DNA of 64,000 nt from Diphasiastrum complanatum (Eukaryota; Streptophyta; Lycopodiopsida; Lycopodiales; Lycopodiaceae), in the NCBI GenBank assembly GCA_029204225.1, contig CM055101.1, positions 40,155,961 to 40,219,960 on the forward strand, written 5' to 3'. The notes under the pieces are model-generated. The model did not search any database. It saw nothing but the letters and a program-made list of their open reading frames with translations, and was not told where the DNA came from. Below are positions 48,097 through 60,000 of this stretch, piece by piece. Position 1 is the first letter of the stretch. Every line of letters begins with the position of its first letter. The position numbers and the translations under genes were made by a program.

Positions 48097-51000
48097 TTTG
48101 TTTGCTATGCTTATGCTCTAGTGTGGCTACTAGTGTATAGAGTGTTTTCTTGTATGTAGTATGCTTAGGGTTTGGATCTTGCTTACGGTATGAGACATAA
48201 GTAGGGTTTGGATCTTGAGTATGCTATGGTTTGTGGTAGTATGCTTGTGATTAGTTATTGGCTAGCAAGGGGGTGCTAGATTAGCCAAGTCACAGTTTAC
48301 CATTCCCCTTTGCTTGAAGTGTTCATCAATGCAAGAGTACCACGCCCGTGGTGCTTGCTTCAATCCATAAATGGCTTTGTTGAGCTTACAAACGAGATGC
48401 TCTCTCCCTGGCTCAACAAATCCTTGAGATTGTACTAAGTACACCTCTTCATCTCCATTAAGAAAAGCAGATTTAACGTCCATTTGCTGGATCTTCTAAC
48501 CATAGCAAGCAAAAATAGCAATGATAGAACGTATAGTTACCATCTTAGCTACGGGTGTGAAGGTTTCCTCAAAATCAATACCTTCTTGCTGCTCAAATCC
48601 TCTCGCAACCAACCGTGCTTTGTACTTGTTGAGTTGCCCATCAGCTCCATATTTGATCTTGTATATCCATTTGCAAGTGATAGGCGTCTTACCATCAGGT
48701 AGCTCAACCAAGTTCCACGTCCTATTTTTCGATATAGCTTCCATTTCTATTTCCATAGCTTCACGCCACTCCTTGTGCTCCTTTGCTTTATCAAAAGTTT
48801 TGGGTTCTTGAGCCTTGAGCACAGAACCCATTAGGGCTAGATTCATTTCTAATCTTGCAGGAGGTTTTCGATTTCTACTTGATCTTCTAAGCTCTCCCTA
48901 CTCACTTGATTCGGGAGTATCTCCCTTATTGGCATCACTTGTTACTGACAAGTACCACTTAGGCACTCTCCTAGAAATCTCATTATTAACCCTGTCTTTT
49001 TCCATTGGCTCTTCCATATTGACACCAACTTCTTCCTTCACTTGCACTTTAGCTTTATCATCAAAGGGATCAATTGTCAATTTTATTTGGTCATTTTGAC
49101 CCATCTCATCAAAAGTAGCATCTCTGGAAATCACGATCTTTTGTGCATCTGTGTCATACATCCTATATGCCTTGGCTCTTTCATCATATCCAAGGAAAAT
49201 ACACTTAACAGCTTTTGCATCTAGCTTCTTTCATTTTTCATCAGGTACATGAGCGTAAGCATCACAACCAAATACTCGTAAACATTAGGTTTCTTTCCAG
49301 TAAAAGCTTCATAAAGTGTCTTACCCTCCACGGACTTCGTAGGACACCGATTCAAGATATGAGTAGTTGTGTTGCATGCTTCTGCCCAAAAAGTATTTGG
49401 CAAACCCTTGCTCTTAAGCATTGCCCTAGCCATCTCCACAATGGATCTGTTTTTCCGTTCTGCAACTCCGTTCTGTTGTGGTGAATAGGGTGTAGTGGTT
49501 TGTCTCTTGATCCCCTGATCCTTGCGAAAATTTATAAACTTTGTTGAAAAATAATCACCGCCACCATCTAATCTGAGGGTCTTAATATAACAACCTGCTT
49601 GTTTTTCAACTAGAGCCTTGAACTCTCTAAACTTGGCAAAAGCATCAAATTTCTTGCTTATGAAATAAATCCAGATATGTCTACTTTAGTCATCAATGAA
49701 TGTGATGAAACAGTAACAACCACTAATGGACCTAGTTTGTATTGGTCCACACAGATCACTATGAACAAGATCAAGAATGCCATTGGCTCTTCTCGCTCCA
49801 TCTTTGGGAAATCTCTCTCTATGCTGTTTTCCCACAATGCAACGAACACAAATTTTTCCTTCAAAAGAGATATCAGGCAATCCAACAACTAGATTACCTC
49901 TTTTAAGGATTTGCAAGCTTTGAGCACTGATATGACCAAACCTTTGATGCCAAAGATCACTTCGACTATCAATAGTGCTTACCATAGCTTGAGTAAAAGA
50001 TCTCGCATTCAATTTGTAGAGTCGATTTTCGTTGACTCTAGCTCCTGTAGCAATCACTCTGTAGTGATTCTTGATGTCTTTGACAAGACATTTGTCATTG
50101 TCAAACTCAACCTTGAGTTGTTGATCAGCCATCGTCCCAACAGATAGTAGATTGTTAGCTAAGCCAGGAACATATTGCACATTGCTTATCTACTTTATCT
50201 TCCCGCTGGCTAACTTCACTGGTACCACTCCAACTCCTTTAACAGATAGCAATTTTCCATCAGCTTGTCCAACTTCATCACCATGTCAGTTTCCTTGAGT
50301 TCTGGAAACCACTCTTTCCTTGAAGTCATGTGCTTGGATGCACCACTATGAATGTACCCCTTGGCTTCATCACTTGTCATTAATGTTGTAATGAACAATT
50401 TTGAACTCTCATCTGTATCATCTTCATATTGATCATCATCGTATTAATGTTGATCAGTATAATTGTCTTCATAATAATAGTCATCAAATTGATGTTGATC
50501 AGCATAATTTCCCGCTTGCCATTTGTCTTTTCTTTGTTCCATCTCCTTCTGTTTCTTGAAGCATTCACGCTCCCAGTGGCCAGGTTTGTTGCAGTACCTA
50601 CAATTTCCAGGTTTATTTTGTCTTGAATACCCACGTCCTTGACCTCGGCCTTGATTCCAATTGCCTCGATTCGGACTATCATTGACTTGCTCATGAAATT
50701 GTTGAAATGATCCCCGGCTTGAGTTTCCTCCTCTCGATTGATACCTTCCACGGCCAAATCTTCCACGTCGTCCTCTAACTGCAAGAGCTTGATCATAGCT
50801 CATGTTACGATGATTCAAGTTCTCTTAACGTTGCTCTACTTGCAAAAGCAATCCACCTAGTTCTTCATAGGTTGGAAGATTTTCTCTTGTGGCTATACTC
50901 GTCACAAACATCTGATGTGACTCACTCAGACTTTTCAATGTCAATTGCACGATCTCACGATCTTGTACTCGCTCTCCAACTGCTGCTAATTGGTCACGGA

Positions 51001-54000
51001 TCTCTTTGATCTTCAGTATGTGATCGGCAATAGTTGCACCATCATCCATCCGCAATGTATGCAACTTCGTCTTCAGAAATAGTATTCGAGATGTATTTGT
51101 CGTTTCAAACAATGCCTTCAATGTATCCCACGCTTCTTTTGGTCCTTCTGAATCTGAAATATAGGGAATAATTGCATCTCTAACTAATAAGTTGATGACA
51201 TTCTGGGCTTTCCGTTTTCTCCTATCAAATGCTCGTTGATCTTCTTCAATCACTGGCCTTGTCTCTTCACCTGTCACGATCTCCCATAGCTCCTTTTCTA
51301 TCAGATATGTTCTTCAGTTTGAATTTCCAAACTGCATAGTTGTCGACACCTTCCAATTTGCTTGACTCATTAAGGACACTCTCGCTTAGAGTTGCCATTA
51401 CTGGATAGATGAGTCTGGATCACAAAATTTATCACACTACAGACTGTAAATTTTTTGTTGTACACCTGATATCGGTATGACACGCGGGTGTGCGACTACT
51501 CCGGATTTTCTATACCTCTGGCACGTCACTCCGATATTGGTACTGATATGTGATATCGGTATGACGCGCGAATGTACGACTGCTCTTGGTTTTCCTCACC
51601 TCTGGCGCATCGATCCAATATTGGTACGGACAAGATGAAAAGTAGAGAGAATATAAGAACTTTCAGAGGGAATATTCTAGATTCCCCACTTCGGCGCTGC
51701 GGCTACGCCGCCTCCTCTTTGCAAAGATTTTAAAATGTGTGATCATTCAAAAGACGGAGATCAGTAATGTGAAAAGTATGAAGCCTCCTAACTCTAAATG
51801 GCAGTACTAGACACTGTCTAGTGTGATTTGCGGTACTCCAAACAGACAAATGAGAGATTTATTGGCAAACCTCTCACACAAATAGCACTTTCCACAACAA
51901 CTAGGAAGTATTGTAAAAATCTTCCCCACTCAACAGATTTTCAATCTGTCTGATGCTGCCCTGGCCTTTTTGATACCTCCGGGACTGTGCTTTTCACAAC
52001 AACTAGGAAGTATTGTAAAAATCTCCCCACTCAACAGATTTTCAATCTGTCTGATGCTGCCCTGGCCTTTCTAATGCCTCCGGGACTGTGTCTTCGTTCC
52101 CCACTGATGATTCTGAGCTCCAAACCTGCAAAATACACCAAAGAAGGATTTCTTCCAGCCGTTTTGTCTCTCCAAGCTTTCACCTCCCGTGAAGGACTTT
52201 CTCACTTCGTTGCAGAGCCTGTGACAAGCTGTATCCACTGATCAGGCACGCAGGACTATCGCTGCTCTGATACCATGTCAAGAATTAGATATGCAACATC
52301 AAGCACTCAACATAAGCAATCACCACAAGAAGGCGGAAGAAGAACACACACAATCACGCTATCACACTACTACCATACTGAATGTAAAATGTACAAATAA
52401 ACCCTGAACCCCTGATAGAGAGAGAAATCTTACGAGTAGACTAATAGACTAGCCTACGGCGAATGACAGCTGGTCACAGCTGTCAACATTAATGTACCTC
52501 GTAAACAATAACAATGAAGTTTATCATTGATTTCTAACAGCTCACAAACTAAATTTTTTTTGGAGAAGATTATTGGCTTTTCTAGTAATAGGAAGCTTGT
52601 AGTTCAAGTACCCAATGAATCTAGTTCTCTTGATAAAGAGTAGTGATGCTTATGGAATTGTTTAGGGGCTGATTTTTTATTATGTAAGAGAAGTTTTAAA
52701 GTGGGCTTTTGGTTTTAAATCTTTTGAAAAAAGATTTGTGGAATGGTTAGAGGAAGTCTTCCTCTACATTCACAAAAAAAAATTTTGCAAAAAGATTGAT
52801 TCTAGCTATGTGTTTGATCAAAACTAGTGTTTTTTTTTGCATAAATGAAATGTTTAAACTTCTGATTTTCATTTTGAAGTTCTGTTTTTCATACCTGTAA
52901 ATCTGAAAATCAGATCTGAAAAGTGAAGTTTTTATAAAAACTTCATCAATTCCACCTTTCTACCTACTAGTTTCATGAAAATGGCAATGTAGGAAGGAAA
53001 AGGTAGTGTAACTTTAGGCATAAAAAAGGTTTTAAAGTTCTGTTTTTTGTCATTATGAAGTTTTGATTTTCAAACCTGTAAATCTGAAAAACAAATCTGA
53101 AAAGTGAAGTTTTCATAGAACTTCATTTGGAATTGGGATGTGTTTCATTAACAGCTTCCCTATCCTTCCTCTTGAATTGATAACCTTTCTTTGGCTCATT
53201 GGGCTGGTGACCCCTAGATGGCTTAGGTGTGTTGTCAAAATACTTTGCAGCCCTAATAGCATCCTCTAGGGTTTTTGGATGATTCCTACGAACATCCACT
53301 TGGTTATCTTTTGGTAACCCATCAATAAACATTAACATTTGTACCTTTGTCACTATAAAGTGGATTCAGGTACTCATGAAAATCTTGAATAAATTGTTCC
53401 AAACCTTTATTTATTGTTAAATGACTCAACTTTTGAAAGTGTTCATAGTCATCTAATAGTGGTAAGAAGTATTTCCTAAAAACTATGCAAAAATCATCCC
53501 ATGTACAAGGTTGATTGCCTTTTGTAACTAGGTCATCCCACCATACTAAGGCTCTTCCTTCAAGGAACATAGTTACAGTGGACAACTTTTCACATTCAGG
53601 GAATTGGTTCATGCCAAACTATTTGTTCCATACATTAAGCCATGAACTTACCACTTGCAAGTTCCTATCTTTCTTCTACCCCTTAAATGATTTTACGGGA
53701 GGTGGAACTACATGCTTCTTCTGGTTGGCTAACCTAGACTCTAAGTCTTGGTTCCTTTGATTAGTTTCAAGAAGTTTTTTATTAGTGGCTTTAATTTGTT
53801 GGTATAAAAGTTCAAGAGCTTGTGCCACATTGGATGGGTTTGATAGATCAAATGATGGGTTTTCATTGGTTTGATCCGTTGGAGTTGCTTGTGTGTTTTC
53901 CTATTATGCAAATACAACAACAAGTATTTCTAATTAGAATGATAGAAATGCTTTAATTCTTACATAATCCAATGCAAATAAAAGCATTTACTTCTACCCA

Positions 54001-57000
54001 TTCAATACTTATTGTTTGTAAGCTCAATCCAAGCCTACTTTTTGCAAGCTCAATCCAAGCTTAAGAGAAAACTACACCAAGCAATTTCCTACTTTTGCCT
54101 CAATCCAAAGCAAAAATCAAAACTAATCTTTATGTAAACTTCAATTAACTACTTCAAGCTAATGTTTACATAAAGTTCTCATTCCAATTCCATTTCCATT
54201 TGTCATTTCAAATTCAACACAACTTTTCATATTTCTCACTATCCTAGTTCTTCAAATCCATGAAACTAGTGACTTAAGAAAACCAAGAATAACTTTAAAA
54301 ACCATCAGGGTGGCAAAGATATAGCTGAAGCTCGTAAGAAGAACCTGTGCTTCAAGTGCAACGGCGAGGGTCACCTTGCACGAGATTGCGTCAAAAAACC
54401 AGCTTCTACCTTAGGTAATCTATCTCGAAGTAATGAGATGGATGTATGTTTCCTTAGTTCTTTAGTTTTTGGACCTAATGACCTTATTTGCATTAAAGGT
54501 AAAGTTAAAGATCAAGTTGTAGTGTCCTTTTTGACACAGGATCTACTCATAACTTTATTAATGTAAATTTGGTGCAGACACTAAACCTTCCTACCCGAAA
54601 AAGTGAGAAAAATACTGTGTGACAATGGCATCGAGAAGCAATTCCGAGTTTATGGATTATGTTGTTCCTGATGTAGAGGTACACATACAGGATTACTCTG
54701 AAAAACTAGAATTCCATGTTGTTGCATTAGCTAATGTAGATATTGTTCTCGGGCAACAATGCCATTTTGATAGGAATAAGTCGTTGAGAATTGATTTTGT
54801 TGAAAAATCTTTATCTTTTATGCGTGAGAATTCTTTGATTAAGATCAAGGCTAGTTTAAGTGTTAACACTAAAAATGTTAATCCTTATTCTAAACAGGAA
54901 CTTAATTCAATAATGAAGAATTCTGATTTTAAAGTTTATTTATGTTTTCATTTGCTGCAATGATAAAAAAACTTATTATAAATGCCATGAATATACCCAG
55001 TGAGAACACTCCAGAGTTTGAAGCCTATAATGAACTTAGGCAAGAATTCAATGATGTTTTTTAGACCTTCCTGTAGGTTTACCACCCGAAAGGATAGTTG
55101 AATCGACCTTATACTTGGTTCAATTTCGATCGCACAGCATCCTTATCGGATGAGTGCATCGGAAGAGGCTGAGGTAAGTAGACATTTACATGATTACCTG
55201 AAGAAGGGGTGGGTACAACCTAGTAAGTCTCCTTGGGCATCACCAGTGGTTCTGTTTGCCAAGAAGGATGGGATTTAAAGGTTTTGCGTCGATTATAAGA
55301 AATTGAACAAGGTAACCGTTAAGAATAGATATCCATTGTCGCGGATGGATAGATTATCTTGGTGGTGCTAAGTACTTTACCAAGATAGATCTAAGATCGG
55401 GATACCATCAGATACGGATTAGGGCAGAAGATATACCAAAAACGGGTTTTCGAACTTGCTTTGGACACTACAAATTTTTGGTGTTGCCCTTTGGTCTAAC
55501 CAATGCACTGGCAACTTTCCAACATATGATGAACGATTTGTTCACGCCATATTTGGGAAGATTCGTAGTGGTATTCTTAGATAGTATTCAGTAAGACTTT
55601 GGCGGAATAATGTTTGTCAACTTAGACCTATGCACAAACTATGAGCATTTTTTGACTCTGATATCTGCTACAAAAAAGAGTGGTGACTGAGAGGAGGTTT
55701 ATTTTGATCTTTTTCACTCTTTTGAGAAGAGGTTCATCCAAACTCTTTCACTCTTAAAGACCTTTTTCTGCAGATTTGTGGTCATTTGTTCCAATATAGA
55801 CCCAAAAGATTGTCATGATGAATTCAAGGTTGATATCAAAAGAGGTTGCTACGAAGGAAGATCAAGCTCTTCAAGTGAAGGAAGGTTGGTGTGCAAGGAT
55901 TTCAGATTATATGGCACCATACACATTGAACACATAACCTAGAATTGGTCATGGAGCACACAAATAAATGAGTTATGACTTAAGTTGGCCACAAATAGTC
56001 ATATGTGGAGAGATAATTTTTCTACTACAAACATAGTCAACTAGCTAAATTTGTGCGCACTAAAAGAGTTGATCTATTTGATACCAGCTGGGAATTGTGA
56101 AGTGAATCTCCTAAAAATGGATAGCTAGCCTTATATACAAAAATTTGAACTCTATCATGGTTTTGACCATGTGTTTCCCAAAAGGGAATATATCAATGAA
56201 AGTGGATTGTGGCTAGAATGACTTGTATATTCACAAAAAAAATTGCAAGCATTTTCCAACAGATTGGAAACTTATTTTGATCTCAATTGGTAAGGAGTTC
56301 TTAAAGTTTGATAGTCAAATGAGTCATTCAATTATGTAGATTTATGATATGTGCCAGTACTCGAGGGTAAACCAAATGAAAATGGAAATGGTCATTGGCA
56401 TGCTCTTAGTGGTGGTATCTAGATTGATACTTACGTGAAAGCCACTATTAAGTTTTAGAGCATTGATAAGTCAGTGTCATGTATTAGTTAGTGTGTAAGG
56501 CTGAGGCATGCTAGATGTCTTTGAAAAACATTTACATGCAGATTGAAAGTATAAGTTATGAAATCTCAATTGCCATCTATCCATGTATGAAAGATGGAGG
56601 ATGTGTGCATGTGCTACATTTGGATTGATTGGTTACTGCTTAGAGTTAGTGATAGATGAGGGATGATGCTAGTGGTATGGAACACTAGCATCTTCTAAAG
56701 ATTGATCATAGCTCAAAGCAATTTGATGGATACCGATAAAGGCTAGTTAATTTGGAGCACCAATAATATCTATATCTTGATGGTAACATGATATTGAATG
56801 CTCTATGGAGATGATCCAATTTACAAGTATATGTATAATTGGATCTGGATCTGAGACATTGGAAAAGGTAAACTTTGAAACTATACATGGACAAGTATTG
56901 TTCATATAAGTTTATCTCCTAGCACTCTAATGTTTGAGGGGGAGAGAATGTTACGTCCCTAATAGACATAACTTGATTGTCCCTTAGTTTGGGATCGGTG

Positions 57001-60000
57001 CCCATGCTAGCAAGGATGGGACCTTAGTATACCTACCTTTAAGGGCAATGCCTCAACAGCATGCTAAGCCTTTAGCGGAGATTCATTCCTGGAAAAGCTC
57101 CTCCAAGAGATTTGAGAGTTATTGTGCACATCTTAGAGTTGATATAGCTATGCTTTGAGTGAGCTTATATGGTATGGGACAAGGGAGCTTGCGGCATGGG
57201 GTTAGACTTGGAGATGAGGTTGTCTTGGGAACGAAGTGTAGCTCTTGGATGTAGAGCTTATAGATGAGTAGAGAGTTTGCAACAATCGGTATTGTGATTT
57301 GGATCTTGCATGTTGTTCCATGGAGATGGCACATAGGGACAAAGGAGCATGGCAACTAGACATTTGAATCTTAGCCTTTTTGGTTTGTTTCATCGAGAGC
57401 TGTCGTACTTGGACTTCCTTATATCTATCTTGTCTCCCAAACATATCCCTACCCATGTAGACATGCTCCAAAGCTAGAATTTAAGTACTAGATACATAAC
57501 AATCAAAAATCTGAGGAGAATAGGACGACCAGTGTACACTGACTCAACCTTCTATAGGATAGGACAACCCTAGGAACAAATAAGAGCACAAAGGGATACA
57601 AAATCATAAAAAGTGTAAATATTTGCAAGTGTCCAGTTTAAAACCTAGTTATTAAAGTGACTACAGGCTACGGACACTATACAATACCTAAAAAGAAGAT
57701 AATAACATTAAAAATACTTAAATTAGTCCATGTAGATAATCCACAACAAAACACATCACTCCAAAGAGAGGTTGAAGACTATTTTTGCTTGGTTCTCTCT
57801 ATAATGCTCCAAAAACTTAGCAATTCCTAACATTAGTCTTGTATGAATGCATGGACCAATCACCCATAGTCACTAAGCAAGGCGAGCAAAATCTGCAAGG
57901 CGAATATTTCTTAGAATTAGCACTTATCTTGAACAAATGAGGTTTTGGACAGCAGATGTGAAATGTGTTGCCAAAAGGTTCACTTTTGAACACTACATTC
58001 AAATCAAAATATTAGAAATGCCATTTTTAGGCATCTTTGAGTCATTTGATGGGCTTATTTGTCATTATTTTGATGGGAGTCTTAAAGGGCTCCTGAAGGG
58101 CCTCGCTTTCATACTACATAGGGACGATCCCTAATACCCGTTCCAAACCTTTTGGTTTGGAATGTTCTGTTTCATACATACGGAACCCAATGGGTTCCAT
58201 ATGTACGGAACATCTTTCTCTTTTTTTTCTTTTCTTTTTTTGGTATTTTCTTTCCTTAAAAAGAAAATCCCTTCCCCATAAACGATTTTGAAATCACATT
58301 TTTTGAGGTAGACTATCCCAATTTCTTTCAATTCTCACATAATTTGTTTTTGTTGGATGGACTCAAGGCATTTTACACTTAGAAAATCTTTTTAACTCCT
58401 TACACAGGTTTCAGACATCTCAATGCACAACTCGCGTCAAAAAATGCTGACGCAAAACACGCTACAATGATTGAGCCCCTTCGAATTGCAATGTATAAAT
58501 GGTTTTTTAATCTCTAAACAGTCTGTTTAAGGCAGCCCAGTGTCAAATCCCTATTATTGAAATAAAAGAACAAATTAGATGCATTACGAAAAAGATTTTA
58601 GGTGACATTCTCCAATGGAACGCATTCCATTTCGGCGTGGGCAACTAAGGCAATGATTTATTAGGAGGGCCGTGTAAGGAAATCTTGTCAGGCAGTCAGT
58701 TTCTTTGATGGAGAATCGTTCGCGTTTAAAGCTATGTTCATGTGTTCTTGATGCTATGCTGTAAATCTGGTCTATAATTGATAACACAGTGTTTTTCTCA
58801 CTTAGGTCCTAGGTATCCAGGGATCAGTAGATTAAAGTCACTGCATATTGAGTGATGTGTTTTCTTGATCTTTTCTAATTCACTTTTGATCTCAACACTT
58901 TACAGGCAAATGCAAGTGAATAGCCAGTGAGTCCTTCAACAGAGTGTGCTTGTATGACTACATCATAATCTGCTGTCAAATTCTGGCACAACTGTTGGTT
59001 GCATATTTTTTCCATACTCTAAATAAGTAACATGATGCACTTATGCACTTCTGGTACTTGGAAGTCAGTGGGTCGATTCCTAAATTTAGGTCATTCTTGC
59101 ATAGGCAAACAACTTTTTTGAAATATATTTGTTGGAATTATTTTTCTCACTGGGCTTCTAAACATTCTATCCTTGGTCAAGAGGTCACAACTTCCAAGTG
59201 TTAAGTACTGAAAATGGCAATAGAAAAGTAAATAATCTGCTATTCCTCTAGTGCCTTTATTTTTTAATTATATTTGTCTGAAATATTTTGCTAAATAGGC
59301 TTGAAAAATGTATTGAAGTTGTGTAAGTCGTCATGGACTGGGTTTACTTGCTGCAGCAAAGATGTTGCCTATCTTCAAAGCGTTTGCTGGTGGTCCGTTA
59401 GGCTCTGGGAAGCAGTGGTGAGCTAGCTGCTAAGCCAACTCTAAATTGATAGATTGTAGTTAAAAGCTTGATACATAGCTGAGCTTAAAACAGTCAATCA
59501 TTTACTATGCCTCAATCTACAGGTTAGGACCTGCTCACGGACTACAAAATGTTTTGCCTTGAATTATTGCTCAGGTTCTCGTGGATTCATCGAGATGACC
59601 TTGTCTCACTTTTAGTTGAAGCACTATCAAATCCAGCTTATAAAGGTAAAGGGTAATTTCTAGGTGTCAAGCTGTTTGATCTTTAGTCCAGGCTTCTATG
59701 CTCCAACCCACAGTTTAGGCCTTTTTTCATGTTCTTACTTTGTAGTAAGCAACTCATCATCCATATAGACTGTTCCACAAAAAACCATTCTGCAGGTGTT
59801 ATAAATGGCACTGCACCCAATCCAGTTCGAATGGGCGAGATGTGCAACAGATTAGGAGTGGTCTTGGGGCGTCCATCTTGGCTGCCAGTTCCGGAAATTG
59901 CCCTGAAGGCCATACTAGGAGAGGGTGCTTTTGTGGTAAGCAATTTCTGCTTACAATAAGATTACATCAACGCTATGCATTCCTATCATTTTACAGCAAA

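Noticed and set aside
58131-58331. Palindrome cluster considered as a defined MITE
   Set aside because: Could not find a matching inverted end or an 8 bp duplication, so it is reported only as similar palindromes.
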